From Hydrogenobacter sp. (GTDB lineage: Bacteria > Aquificota > Aquificia > Aquificales > Aquificaceae), in contig JAPYWJ010000007.1 in assembly GCA_028276405.1 (NCBI GenBank), positions 1 through 51,344 of the forward strand: a stretch of 51,344 nucleotides of DNA, written 5' to 3'. The translations under genes were made by a program, and so were the position numbers. Positions within the stretch are counted from its first letter, which is position 1, and each line of letters opens with the position of its first letter. The notes beneath the pieces were generated by a model that saw only the letters and a program-made list of their open reading frames with translations, was not told the origin of the DNA and ran no database searches. Below are positions 18,064 to 26,829 of the stretch, piece after piece.

Positions 18064-18449
18064 AGGTAGTCATACTCATGACCAGCGGTCCTAAAACCCC
18101 TTGGAGATGTGCAGCACCTTTTTATATAGCAGCCCTTATGGCTTCTAATGATGCAGATGTGGAGATGTTTTTCAACATGGATGGTACAAACCTTCTTAAG
18201 CGCGGTGTGGCTCAAAGGATAGTTCCTGCAGAGCCTAACTGTCTTTCTCCCAACGGGAAAAAACCAAAAACGGTTTATGACTTTATGAAAGATGCCAAGC
18301 AGGCAGGTGTTAAGTTTTACTCTTGCAAGCAAGCGGTTGATTCACTCGGACTTACAGAAGAGGACCTTGTAAAAGAACTTGACGGTATTGTTCCAGCCAG
18401 CGAGTTTGCCCTTAGGGCACTGGAAGCTGATAAAGTGTTAATATTTTAA
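18060..18449 (+). CDS. DsrE-family protein (third in the block)
   Basis: A 129-residue DsrE-like protein with cysteines at C17, C61 and C89. C89 in VKFYSCKQAVDSLGL is at the family's reactive position. It overlaps the thioredoxin-like gene by 4 bp and precedes lbpA2, so it is embedded between the two lipoyl carriers. It is probably a sulfane-sulfur carrier. It is not a close copy of the two DsrE-like genes upstream of shdrC1. Confidence 0.88.
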   Translation: MKVVILMTSGPKTPWRCAAPFYIAALMASNDADVEMFFNMDGTNLLKRGVAQRIVPAEPNCLSPNGKKPKTVYDFMKDAKQAGVKFYSCKQAVDSLGLTEEDLVKELDGIVPASEFALRALEADKVLIF

Positions 18450-18476
18450 TAAATCTTATACATGGGAGGTATAGAT

Positions 18477-18923
18477 ATGGCAGTAGTTAATGGGTGCAAC
18501 ATACCCGAGGACTTGCTTTACGATGTGGACCCAGATGCTAACGCCTTCACCTGGGCAAAGGATAACGGTGATGGCACTTTTACCATAGGGCTCACCTCTG
18601 TAGCCGCTGCTATGGCTGGAAGGCTAGTGGCTTACACACCCAAAAAGGTAGGCAAAACAGTAGACAGGCGCAAGAGCGTTGCTACCATTGAAAGTGGAAA
18701 GTGGGTGGGACCTGTGCCTTCTCCATTAACGGGTGAGATAGTTGAGATAAACGAAGCATTAAAGGGAAACCCAGCTCTTGCGAACGATGACCCCTACGGT
18801 GCAGGGTGGATAGCAAAGATAAAGCCGTCCAATCCTGAAGAGGTGAACCAACTCCTCAAAGGACAGTCTGCTGTTGATGCTCTTACTAAGGTAATAAACG
18901 AGAAGGGTATAAAGTGCGGTTGA
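18477..18923 (+). CDS. lbpA2: LbpA2, second lipoate-binding protein
   Basis: A 148-residue GcvH-like carrier with lipoyl lysine K75 in ESGKWVGP. C7 (NGC) and C147 near the C-terminus correspond to the conserved LbpA cysteines. ATG 18477 lies 6 nt after GGGAGGT, so the longer frame from 18462 is rejected. It is clearly a paralogue of lbpA1, but the central segment differs. The end overlaps lipS1 by 10 bp, tying the carrier to its own maturation enzyme. Confidence 0.93.
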   Translation: MAVVNGCNIPEDLLYDVDPDANAFTWAKDNGDGTFTIGLTSVAAAMAGRLVAYTPKKVGKTVDRRKSVATIESGKWVGPVPSPLTGEIVEINEALKGNPALANDDPYGAGWIAKIKPSNPEEVNQLLKGQSAVDALTKVINEKGIKCG

Positions 18924-19918
18924 TAGACCTTCCCGAGGGTGTGTCTTTGGACCACACCCTCCTTGAAAAACTTCAAGAAGGTTTTGAGATAAGGAAAAGG
19001 TACTTTGGCAACACTATACACTTTCATAGCCCAGGCTTTAAACACTACGAGGTAGATGACTTTAAGGTTAGTTCCGGTCCTAAGTTTGTGGACATTTCCA
19101 TAACGGGAAGACACTGCGAGCTCATGTGTGATCACTGTGCTTCTAAGATCCTTTGGCACATGATACCAGCAACCACACCAGAAGAGCTTATAAAAGTGGG
19201 AGAAGAACTTAAAAAGAAAGGCATACAGGGTGTTCTCATCTCAGGAGGGTCTAACAAAGACGGTGTTGTTGAACTTATGCCTTTCCTGAAGGCTATGAGG
19301 TACCTAAAGGAAGAACTTGGTATGATTCTAACCTGTCATGTGGGGCTTGTGAGCAAGGAGCTTGCAGAAGGCTTAAAAGAAGCACGGGTGGATGCTGTTC
19401 TTTTGGACATAATAGGTGATGACAGAACCATAGCGGAAGTTTATAAAATGCCTCACAAGGGCGTAAAAGATTACGAAACATCTTTGAGAAATCTTAAAGA
19501 ATACAGCCACAACATAGTGCCCCATGTTATTATAGGACTTCACTACGGGAAAGTTTTGGGAGAATACAGAGCTATAGACCTTATCTCGGATTTTGAACCC
19601 TCAGCCTTAGTATTAGTAGTAGTCATGCCTTACTATGGAAAAGCTAAGTTCCAGTTGCTACCACCACCAAAAGCAGAAGATAGCGCAAAAGTGATACTGC
19701 ATGCAAGGAAAAGGCTACCCCTAACTCATGTGGTGATAGGCTGTGCTAGACCTGCTGGTGAAGAAAGGTTTAAGCTAGATGTGTATGCGCTACATGCGGG
19801 AGTAAATGGCATCACTTTTCCAGCGGAGGGTGTTTTCTCTTATGCAAAAAAAATGGGTCTTTCGCCTGTAGTTTCTCAAAACTGCTGTTCAACCGTTTTT
19901 ATGCCCCAATGGAGTTAA
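18914..19918 (+). CDS. lipS1: LipS1, radical SAM lipoyl synthase subunit
   Basis: A 334-residue radical SAM protein with the cluster motif C68-x3-C72-x2-C75 (GRHCELMCDHC) and a C-terminal CC pair (SQNCCSTVF). Family knowledge: LipS1 and LipS2 act in sequence to insert two sulfurs into octanoyl chains, replacing single-chain LipA, and are commonly encoded beside lbpA in sulfur oxidisers. The start is GTG 18914 within the end of lbpA2; a TTG at 18920 is an alternative. The last 10 bp overlap rdgB. Confidence 0.92.
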   Translation: MRLIDLPEGVSLDHTLLEKLQEGFEIRKRYFGNTIHFHSPGFKHYEVDDFKVSSGPKFVDISITGRHCELMCDHCASKILWHMIPATTPEELIKVGEELKKKGIQGVLISGGSNKDGVVELMPFLKAMRYLKEELGMILTCHVGLVSKELAEGLKEARVDAVLLDIIGDDRTIAEVYKMPHKGVKDYETSLRNLKEYSHNIVPHVIIGLHYGKVLGEYRAIDLISDFEPSALVLVVVMPYYGKAKFQLLPPPKAEDSAKVILHARKRLPLTHVVIGCARPAGEERFKLDVYALHAGVNGITFPAEGVFSYAKKMGLSPVVSQNCCSTVFMPQWS

Positions 19919-20520
19919 AGAGGATCCTTTTGGCTACTGGCAATCCCAAAAAGGCAGAAGAGATGAAAAGGCTGTTGGAAGCTTATTCCATGCAAGTAGA
20001 GGTGCCAGAAGAAGAGATAAATGTTGAGGAAGTAGGTTCAAGTTTTTTGGAAAATGCTTACATAAAAGCACAAGCTTACTACGAAAGATACCGTATGCCT
20101 ATCCTTGCAGATGATTCAGGACTTGTGGTTTATGCCCTTGATGGTTATCCGGGAGTTTTTTCCAGCAGGTTCTACCAGCACCAGTACGGAGGAAAAGAAG
20201 AGGTCAAGACCTCAAAGGACGATGCCAATATAAGAAAAGTGTTGAGATTGATGCAGGGTATAGAAAACAGAAAAGCCAAGTTTGTAGCATTTTTGGTGCT
20301 TAGCTTAGGAGATGCCGGGTGTTGGGCAAAAGGTGAGTGTGAAGGAAGTATTCTTCCAGAACCAAGAGGTTCTCAAGGTTTTGGGTACGACCCCATATTT
20401 CAGCCGGAAGGTATACAAAAGAGCATGGCACAGCTAAAACCAGAAGAGAAAGACCTTATATCCCATCGTGGAAAAGCCATCAGAAACCTTATTAAAATAC
20501 TTAGAGGAGGTAAGTTATGA
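19909..20520 (+). CDS. rdgB: dITP/XTP pyrophosphatase (RdgB/HAM1 family)
   Basis: A 203-residue nucleotide-sanitising enzyme that hydrolyses dITP, ITP and XTP to monophosphates. The N-terminal LATGNPKKAEEM, the ADDSGLVVYALDGYPGVFSSRF block and the late SHRGKAIRNL are the family signatures. It overlaps lipS1 by 10 bp and lipS2 by 4 bp, so it sits in the middle of the lipoate operon although it has no evident link with lipoate. Operon position probably reflects co-transcription only. Confidence 0.95.
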   Translation: MELKRILLATGNPKKAEEMKRLLEAYSMQVEVPEEEINVEEVGSSFLENAYIKAQAYYERYRMPILADDSGLVVYALDGYPGVFSSRFYQHQYGGKEEVKTSKDDANIRKVLRLMQGIENRKAKFVAFLVLSLGDAGCWAKGECEGSILPEPRGSQGFGYDPIFQPEGIQKSMAQLKPEEKDLISHRGKAIRNLIKILRGGKL

Positions 20521-21632
20521 ATAAATTGGTGCTTGAAAAGCTCACAGAGCAAAAGGAAAGTCCCGAATATCTTCAGATAAGTATGGCTGCTGCTATGACC
20601 TTAGGTTTAGTTCCTGGACAGTTCTACAGAAACACTAAGCTTAGCTGTATAAATACGCTTTTGACATACCCTTCTGGGTGCCATGCAGACTGTGCGTATT
20701 GCGGGCTTCAGAAAGCAAGGGATATGGAATACTCCAAGAAGAACTTCATAAGGGTAGAGTGGCCCACTGTAAAACTGGAAGAGATCATAGAAAGGTCAAA
20801 AAGTGTAGGTCATGTGGAACGGCTCTGTATAGCTCAGATCACACACCCAAAGTCTATAAGGGATACCAAGTATGTGCTCAAAAGAGTCTTGGAAGAGTTG
20901 GGAGATAAAATCTTCGTATCTTTGCTTATAAACGCAACGGGAACCACCTACGAAGATATGGAGGATTACAAAAAGCTCGGTGCTGATACTGTTACCGTAG
21001 CTATAGATTGCGCAACACCAGAGGTGTTTGAGAAACTAAGAGGAAGACCCATGAAAAGCCCTCACAGGTGGGAAACCTTTTGGAAGGTGTTAGAGTGGGC
21101 TTGTGATGTGATGGGAGATGGTTATGCGGGTTGTCATTTGGTAGTAGGTCTTGGAGAAACAGAGCAAGAGATGATACAAACCATCCAGAGGGTTAGGGAT
21201 TTAGGAGCAAGAACTCATCTCTTTTCCTTCTGGCCAGAAGAAGGCTCCATGATGGAAAAGGAAGAGCCATGCCCTGCACCACAGTACAGAAGAGTGCAGT
21301 TTGCCAGATACCTTATAGACAACAAGATAGCTCGTTACGAGGATATGAAGTTCAACGAAAAAGGACAAGTTGTGCACTTTGGTATAGACAAAGACACTTT
21401 TGAGGAGATATTCTGGAGTGGAAGACCCTTCATGACCTCAGGGTGTAGGGGTAAAACTACTGAGGTTGCTTGCAACAGACCCTTTGGCGACAGTTCAGTA
21501 AGCGACATAAAGAGCTATCCCTTTAAGCCAGAAAGAGGGGACCTTAAAAAGATAAGAAAACAGCTGTTTGATTACGAGATGACTACAAACTATCCAGACA
21601 TCTTGAATCCCAGCGTGCTTAGGTACCAATGA
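20517..21632 (+). CDS. lipS2: LipS2, radical SAM lipoyl synthase subunit
   Basis: A 371-residue BioB-like radical SAM protein. The cluster motif is C55-x3-C59-x2-C62 (SGCHADCAYC), and later cysteines lie in SGCRGKTTEVACNRPFG. It is the partner of LipS1 in lipoyl assembly on LbpA. It overlaps rdgB by 4 bp and the FUN14-family gene by 4 bp. Biotin synthase was considered, but the pairing with lipS1 and the two lbpA genes, and the C-terminal cysteine block, favour LipS2. Confidence 0.9.
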   Translation: MNKLVLEKLTEQKESPEYLQISMAAAMTLGLVPGQFYRNTKLSCINTLLTYPSGCHADCAYCGLQKARDMEYSKKNFIRVEWPTVKLEEIIERSKSVGHVERLCIAQITHPKSIRDTKYVLKRVLEELGDKIFVSLLINATGTTYEDMEDYKKLGADTVTVAIDCATPEVFEKLRGRPMKSPHRWETFWKVLEWACDVMGDGYAGCHLVVGLGETEQEMIQTIQRVRDLGARTHLFSFWPEEGSMMEKEEPCPAPQYRRVQFARYLIDNKIARYEDMKFNEKGQVVHFGIDKDTFEEIFWSGRPFMTSGCRGKTTEVACNRPFGDSSVSDIKSYPFKPERGDLKKIRKQLFDYEMTTNYPDILNPSVLRYQ

Positions 21633-21919
21633 GCGTTGAAGAGCTTGTAGGAGATATAGGTTATGGCGGTTTTGCAGGGTTTGTAATAGGCTTTGCGGTA
21701 AAGAGGGTGTTAAATATTTTCCTTATGCTCTTGGGACTTTACATACTCTCTTTGCTATGGCTCAAAAGTAAAGGAGTAATAGACATTCATTGGTCTGCCT
21801 TTTTGAGTATGTTTAAAGGTATGTTTGAAGGTTTTAGCAGCTTTATTCACGGAATAGTTAGGCAGGTAGCTTTTTCTTCTGCTTTCCTTGGAGGTTTTTA
21901 TCTGGGGTTTAAAATGTGA
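21629..21919 (+). CDS. FUN14-family small membrane protein
   Basis: A 96-residue protein with two or three hydrophobic segments (about 10-28, 30-46 and 74-95), glycine-rich at both ends (GDIGYGGFAGFVIGFAVKR and AFLGGFYLGFKM). This matches the FUN14 fold, whose bacterial role is unknown. Its start overlaps the lipS2 stop as ATGA, so it is co-transcribed with the lipoate genes, but no functional link can be drawn. Confidence 0.75.
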   Translation: MSVEELVGDIGYGGFAGFVIGFAVKRVLNIFLMLLGLYILSLLWLKSKGVIDIHWSAFLSMFKGMFEGFSSFIHGIVRQVAFSSAFLGGFYLGFKM

Positions 21920-22299
21920 TGAGTGTAGAAGAAGACATGCTTCTTACTGTTAAAAAGCTGTGGGATGAAGAGAAGTTTTACGAGGCTCATGAAGTGCTGG
22001 AAGACATATGGCGACTTTTCCCCAAAGAAGACAAACCTTCAAGAAACTGCTATCAAGGACTTATAAGGCTTGCCATAGCCTATTATCACTACAAATGTGG
22101 AAGAAAAGACAGCGCTTTGAGAGTCCTCAAAAAGGTGCAAGCAAAGTTAAAAGAGTGCCCAAAAAGTTTTAGATACATCAACATAGACTATATGCTCTCT
22201 TTTGTAAGCTCTTCCATAGAACTTTTGGAGAAGGAAGAGGACATAAAGCGTTTTCCTAAGTTTTGCTTAAACTATAAGTCTGATGCCCAAATTCTTTAA
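21919..22299 (+). CDS. DUF309 family protein
   Basis: A 126-residue protein with the DUF309 pattern: EEKFYEAHEVLEDIW, then YQGLIRLAIAYYHYKCG. These are short all-helical proteins of unknown function. ATG 21919 overlaps the stop of the FUN14-family gene; a GTG one codon upstream is possible. The last 33 bp overlap the 3' end of dnaE, which is transcribed in the opposite direction. It is the last gene of the sulfur block. Confidence 0.8.
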   Translation: MSVEEDMLLTVKKLWDEEKFYEAHEVLEDIWRLFPKEDKPSRNCYQGLIRLAIAYYHYKCGRKDSALRVLKKVQAKLKECPKSFRYINIDYMLSFVSSSIELLEKEEDIKRFPKFCLNYKSDAQIL

Positions 22300-25200
22300 C
22301 TCTTCCAAAAGCTCAGCAGAAGGTATCACCTTTACACTGGGATCTGCTTGCAACAAGGTTCTATAACCGTTTATGCGCAGGTCTAATATAAGCTCTTTGC
22401 CCTCTTGGTTAGTATGCTTCATAAGGCAGTTTTTTAGCTTTATTAGTTCATCATCCGAAAGCTCTTTGGTAAAAACAAGCGTCATGCGCATGCTTTCTCC
22501 TTTTATAAACTCTTCTGGTTTATAAACCTCTCTAACTATCAGCTTAATCTCTTCGTATTCTTCCTCTAGTTCCACATCACACCTTAAGACAACAAGAGCA
22601 TCTTCTTTTAGAACATCTTTACTGTTTTCGTATATATCCGGAAAGGCTACAGCTGAAGCTATACCCGTCTTGTCCATAAGGTAAAAGCTCGCCATGTAAG
22701 TGCCGTTTTTGGTCTTTTTCACCCTAAGTTCGGAGATTACGCCCGCAAAGTAGTAAGTGCCTTCTTCTAACTCTTCAAGTTCTTCAAGCTCTTTTACCTT
22801 TCCAAAAAGCAGTCTTTCTATGGGGTCTATGGGATGTTTAGATATGTAAATGCCTAACACTTCTTTCTCGTACTTTAATGGGTCTGTAGTGTTATCCTTG
22901 TTTGTGTCCTTTGTACTAAAAAGATCTCCTAAGGGAATAACGCCGTTTTTTAAGGTCTTATCCATGTTAGAGAGCAAACTTTCTCTACTTTCTCCTGTAA
23001 AATCAAAAGCACCTGCTTTTATGAGAGCTTCTACCACCCTCTTGTTAACCTTCCGTTGGTCTACACTTTTTAGAAAATCCCTTAAACTGTTCCATTTTTT
23101 CTTTCTACATTCCACTATGAGCTTAGCTGTATCTTCTCCCACACCTTTTATTCTTGCAAGGCCGAACCTTATTTTTCCCTTTTTTACTATGGTAAAGTCC
23201 GCTTGGCTTTCGTTTATGTCAGGTGGTAGCAAGGTAAAGCCCATGTTTTTTGCATCCCTTATGAGGTTTATAAACTTTTTATCACTTTTCTCTGTGGAGA
23301 GCTTTATCACAAAGAACTCCTCTGGGTAGTGTGCTTTCATGTAAGCTGTCCAATAAGATATGTATCCGTAAGCTACCGAATGGGATTTGTTAAAAGAGTA
23401 GCTGGCAAATTCCTCTATGTCTTCCCATAGCTTTCTTACCTTTTGCTCGTCGTAGTCTCTTTCTACCGCTCCCTTTATGAACTTCTCTTTCATTTCTTGC
23501 ATAACATCTTTTTTCTTCTTACCTATAGCTTTTCGGAGGGTATCCGCTTCACCTGGAGTAAAACCGCAAAGTACCTGAGATATTTTCATTACCTGTTCCT
23601 GATAAACTATGATCCCGTAAGTGTCTTTTAGAACAGGTTCAAGCTCTGGGAATATGTATTCTACAGGCTCTTTTCCGTGTTTTCTGTTTATATAGCTATC
23701 TACAAGCCCGCTCTTTAGGGGTCCTGGTCTGTACAGTGCCAATACCGCTACTATGTCATCAAAGTTATCTGGTTCTAACCTTTTGAGAAGGTTTTTCATA
23801 CCTACGCTTTCAAGCTGAAAAACGCCTGTTGTGTTGCCTGCTCTTAGAAGCTCATACACTGTAGGGTCATCCAAAGGTAATCTAAGGTAGTCTACGCTTA
23901 TTCCGTGTCTTTCTTCTACTAACTGCCTCATCCTTTTTAGCTCGGTGAGGGTCTTGAGCCCCAAAAAGTCCATTTTTATAAGGCCCACTTCTTCTAACTT
24001 GCTCATGTCAAACTGCGTCGCAAGGGTTTTGTCCTTATCGTAATAAAGGGGTATGCGTTCGCGCAAGGGTATAGGAGAAATGACTACTCCTGCAGCATGC
24101 AAAGATGTGTGTCTTGTGAGTCCTTCAAGCTTAAGGGCTATCTCTACAAGGGTTTTTATTTCTGAGTTTTCTTGGCACATTTTTCTAAATTTGCTCACAC
24201 TGTCTTCTATGTCTGTTCTGTGCTGTCCGTATTTTTCCAAGAGTTCCTTTATGGGTGTAATGTACATCTCCTCTAAGGAAAGCCAAGTGCCTTGAATATC
24301 ACCCTGTGGTATGAGCTTTGCAAGAGTGTCTGCGGTAGAGTAGGGTATGCCCAGAGCTCTTGCTACATCTCTCAGAGTTTGTTTTGCCTTCATCACATTG
24401 TAAGTTATGATCTGTGCTACATTTTCCTCGCCGTATTTTTTCTTTACATAATGTATAACTCTGTCCCTGTTTTCCATACAAAAGTCCACATCAATGTCAG
24501 GCATGGATACCCTATCTGGGTTTAAGAATCTTTCAAAGAGAAGACCATGCCTTATAGGGTCCACATCCGTTATACCAAGAGAAAAAGCGAGCAAGGAGCC
24601 AGACGCAGAGCCTCTTCCGGGACCTACGGGTATACCTTGAGACTTAGCCCAGTTTATAAAGTCCTGCACTATTAGAAAGTAGCCTTCAAAACCCATTTTG
24701 GAGACCACTTCCAATTCGTACTCCAGCCTATCCCAGTATTCTTTCGTATCTTTTGCGAGCCCCTGCTGTATTCTCTGTTTTAACCCCTTTATAGCAAGTT
24801 CTCTTAGAAAGTCCCCGGTAGTCTTATCACCCGTATCGTATTTTGGCAGTAAGTATTCTCCGCTTTCTAAGAGTTCAAAGGTGTCTGATGTTTTTTCTGC
24901 CACTTCAAGAGTGTTAAGAAGTGCCTTTTCCCAGCCTTCAAACTTACCTTCAAACTTCTTCCACACCTCCTGAGAACTTGCAAAGTGCAGTCCTTCGTTG
25001 ACACACTTAAAACTCCCACCTTGTTGTATCTCCATCAGAGTTTTTTTCATCTGTATAGCCATGAGCACCTGATGAGCGAGTCTATCATCGGGATTTAGGT
25101 AATGAGAATCGTTAGTAGCAACAAATTTGACACCTAAGCGCCTTGCTATGTTTATAAGAACCCTGTTAGCCCTTTCTTGCTCTTCAAGGGAGTTAGATTG

Positions 25201-25740
25201 CAGTTCAAGATAGAGGTTTTCCCCAAAGAGATCCTTGAATTTTTTTACCCAATAGCTTGCCTTCTCCTCATCACCTAATGATGCATAGTAAGTAGGCACA
25301 CCCTTCAGACACGCGGTTATAGCGATAAGACCCTCACAATACTGGCTTAGAACTTCGTAATCTATCCTTGGCTTATAGTAAAAACCCTCTTTGTAGGATA
25401 TACTTGAAAGTTCCATCAAGTTTCTAAGACCCACATCGTTCATTGCTATTAGGATCAGGTGATGGTTATACCTATCTGTTATGTTGTCTTCGGCACCTTT
25501 TCCTCTTTTCTCGTGGCGTGAGCCTGTGGTAAAGTATGCCTCCATACCTATAAGAGGCTTTATCCCCTCCTTTTTCATGCTCCTATAGAAGTCAAGAATC
25601 CCGAAAAGATTCCCGTGATCCGTTATGGCAACCGCTTTGTATCCCAATTCCTTGGCTTTTAGCACCAGGTCCTTTATCTTTATTGCTCCGTCAAGAAGCG
25701 AATACTGAGTATGAAGGTGTAGATGTACAAATTCTCGCAT
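22267..25740 (-). CDS. dnaE: DNA polymerase III alpha subunit
   Basis: The replicative polymerase, 1157 aa. It begins with a PHP domain (HLHTQYSLLDGAI; TDHGNLFG), followed by the polymerase core with catalytic aspartates in PDIDVDF (about residue 419). The palm and finger motifs GRGSASGS and YRPGPLKSG are also present, then helix-hairpin-helix and OB regions. The DnaE1 type lacks its own exonuclease domain. The ATG is immediately downstream of AT-rich sequence holding a TATAAT 13 bp away, with a weak AAGG. It is divergent from leuD with 34 bp between the starts. Confidence 0.97.
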   Translation of the reverse strand: MREFVHLHLHTQYSLLDGAIKIKDLVLKAKELGYKAVAITDHGNLFGILDFYRSMKKEGIKPLIGMEAYFTTGSRHEKRGKGAEDNITDRYNHHLILIAMNDVGLRNLMELSSISYKEGFYYKPRIDYEVLSQYCEGLIAITACLKGVPTYYASLGDEEKASYWVKKFKDLFGENLYLELQSNSLEEQERANRVLINIARRLGVKFVATNDSHYLNPDDRLAHQVLMAIQMKKTLMEIQQGGSFKCVNEGLHFASSQEVWKKFEGKFEGWEKALLNTLEVAEKTSDTFELLESGEYLLPKYDTGDKTTGDFLRELAIKGLKQRIQQGLAKDTKEYWDRLEYELEVVSKMGFEGYFLIVQDFINWAKSQGIPVGPGRGSASGSLLAFSLGITDVDPIRHGLLFERFLNPDRVSMPDIDVDFCMENRDRVIHYVKKKYGEENVAQIITYNVMKAKQTLRDVARALGIPYSTADTLAKLIPQGDIQGTWLSLEEMYITPIKELLEKYGQHRTDIEDSVSKFRKMCQENSEIKTLVEIALKLEGLTRHTSLHAAGVVISPIPLRERIPLYYDKDKTLATQFDMSKLEEVGLIKMDFLGLKTLTELKRMRQLVEERHGISVDYLRLPLDDPTVYELLRAGNTTGVFQLESVGMKNLLKRLEPDNFDDIVAVLALYRPGPLKSGLVDSYINRKHGKEPVEYIFPELEPVLKDTYGIIVYQEQVMKISQVLCGFTPGEADTLRKAIGKKKKDVMQEMKEKFIKGAVERDYDEQKVRKLWEDIEEFASYSFNKSHSVAYGYISYWTAYMKAHYPEEFFVIKLSTEKSDKKFINLIRDAKNMGFTLLPPDINESQADFTIVKKGKIRFGLARIKGVGEDTAKLIVECRKKKWNSLRDFLKSVDQRKVNKRVVEALIKAGAFDFTGESRESLLSNMDKTLKNGVIPLGDLFSTKDTNKDNTTDPLKYEKEVLGIYISKHPIDPIERLLFGKVKELEELEELEEGTYYFAGVISELRVKKTKNGTYMASFYLMDKTGIASAVAFPDIYENSKDVLKEDALVVLRCDVELEEEYEEIKLIVREVYKPEEFIKGESMRMTLVFTKELSDDELIKLKNCLMKHTNQEGKELILDLRINGYRTLLQADPSVKVIPSAELLEELKNLGIRLIV

Positions 25741-25762
25741 GGTTATAAACCTTATTATAAGT

Positions 25763-25768
25763 TATAAT
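25763..25768 (+). promoter_or_regulatory. -10 box of leuD (probable leaderless start)
   Basis: TATAAT, 6 bp before the leuD ATG, no SD. It lies in the 34-bp dnaE-leuD divergent gap, so the two promoters must overlap. Confidence 0.5.
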
Positions 25769-25774
25769 TTTCAC

Positions 25775-26278
25775 ATGGTTATAAGAGGAAAGGTTTGGAA
25801 GTTTGGCGATAATGTAGATACAGACCAGATAATACCTGCCAGATACTTGAATACCTCTGACCCTAAGGAGCTTGCCAAACATGTCATGGAAGATTCAGAA
25901 CATCCTGATTTTGCAGAAAAACACCATACGGGAGACATAATAGTTGCGGGAAGGAACTTTGGTTCGGGCTCTTCCAGGGAGCATGCACCCATATCCATAA
26001 AGTATGCGGGTGTGCCTGTAGTTATAGCCAAGTCTTTTGCAAGGATATTTTTCAGGAACGCCATAAACATAGGTCTTCCAATAGTAGAAGCTCCTTCCGC
26101 TGTTGACGAGATAAACCACGGAGATGAGGTAGAGGTTGACCTTGATAAAGGTATAGTTAGAAACCTAACGACGGGTAAAGAGTACACAGCTACCAAGTTC
26201 CCACAGGAGCTTCAGGCTATACTAAAAGCAGGTGGACTTATGGAGTATGCAAAACAAAAACTAAGAGGCAATGCTTGA
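25775..26278 (+). CDS. leuD: 3-isopropylmalate dehydratase small subunit
   Basis: A 167-residue LeuD-type swivel domain that works with LeuC in leucine synthesis. The motifs GDNVDTDQIIPARYL and GRNFGSGSSREHAP are diagnostic. ATG 25775 is chosen because it gives the family's length and N-terminus (MVIRGKVWKFG) and follows a -10 box by 6 bp; the longer frame from 25739 would cross that promoter. Its end overlaps pyrE by 8 bp. No leuC is in the window. In Aquificales, LeuD-like proteins may also serve the homologous homoaconitate type; leucine is the default. Confidence 0.92.
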   Translation: MVIRGKVWKFGDNVDTDQIIPARYLNTSDPKELAKHVMEDSEHPDFAEKHHTGDIIVAGRNFGSGSSREHAPISIKYAGVPVVIAKSFARIFFRNAINIGLPIVEAPSAVDEINHGDEVEVDLDKGIVRNLTTGKEYTATKFPQELQAILKAGGLMEYAKQKLRGNA

Positions 26279-26822
26279 AGAGAAGCTAAAAAGGATGGTC
26301 CTAGAGAGATCCCTAAGAGTAGCACATGAACCCATATTTAAGTTGTCCTCGGGAAGATACAGCAGGTATTACATTGACCTCAAGCAGATAACCCTTGATC
26401 CTGAAGGGATACATCTTGTAGGTAGCGTAATGTACTCTGCTATAAGGCCTCTAAAGCCACATGGGGCAGGTGGTTTAACTCTTGGAGCGGACCCCATAGC
26501 TTATGCGGTAGCCTTTGTATCTTATCTGGACGCAAACCCCATAAAACCCTTTGTAGTTCGCAAAGAAAAAAAGATGCACGGCACTGGGAAACAGGTGGAA
26601 GGTCTGTTAAAGCCTGGTGAAAAAGTTGTAGTCCTTGAGGATGTAGTTACCACCGCGAGTTCCTCCTTGAAAGCTGTAAGAGCATGCAGAGAAGAGGGTT
26701 TTGAAGTGCTCGGTGTTTTTTGTATAGTTGATAGGGAAGAGGGTGGAAGGGAAAACATAGAAAAGGAAGGGCTAAAGCTCTATTCTCTTTTTAAACTTTC
26801 TCAACTCCTGAAAGAGTTATAA
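26271..26822 (+). CDS. pyrE: Orotate phosphoribosyltransferase
   Basis: A 183-residue PRTase that makes OMP from orotate and PRPP in pyrimidine synthesis. The PRPP-binding motif VVVLEDVVTTASSS (about residues 120-133) and the flexible-loop region with RKEKKMHGTG are visible, as is FKLSSGRYSRYYIDLKQ near the N-terminus. The start overlaps leuD, so they are co-transcribed. The -10 box of the next gene lies on the pyrE stop codon. Confidence 0.95.
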   Translation: MLEEKLKRMVLERSLRVAHEPIFKLSSGRYSRYYIDLKQITLDPEGIHLVGSVMYSAIRPLKPHGAGGLTLGADPIAYAVAFVSYLDANPIKPFVVRKEKKMHGTGKQVEGLLKPGEKVVVLEDVVTTASSSLKAVRACREEGFEVLGVFCIVDREEGGRENIEKEGLKLYSLFKLSQLLKEL

Positions 26823-26823
26823 T
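26818..26823 (+). promoter_or_regulatory. -10 box of the Crp/Fnr-family gene (probable leaderless start)
   Basis: TATAAT overlapping the pyrE stop, 6 bp before the regulator's ATG; no SD. The -35 is not clear. Confidence 0.45.
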
Positions 26824-26829
26824 TTTTGC

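Noticed and set aside
20517-21632. Biotin synthase (bioB) for the BioB-like radical SAM protein, given bioW in the window
   Set aside because: Pairing with lipS1 and two lbpA genes, plus a C-terminal cysteine block, fits LipS2; bioW is 13 kb away in another operon.
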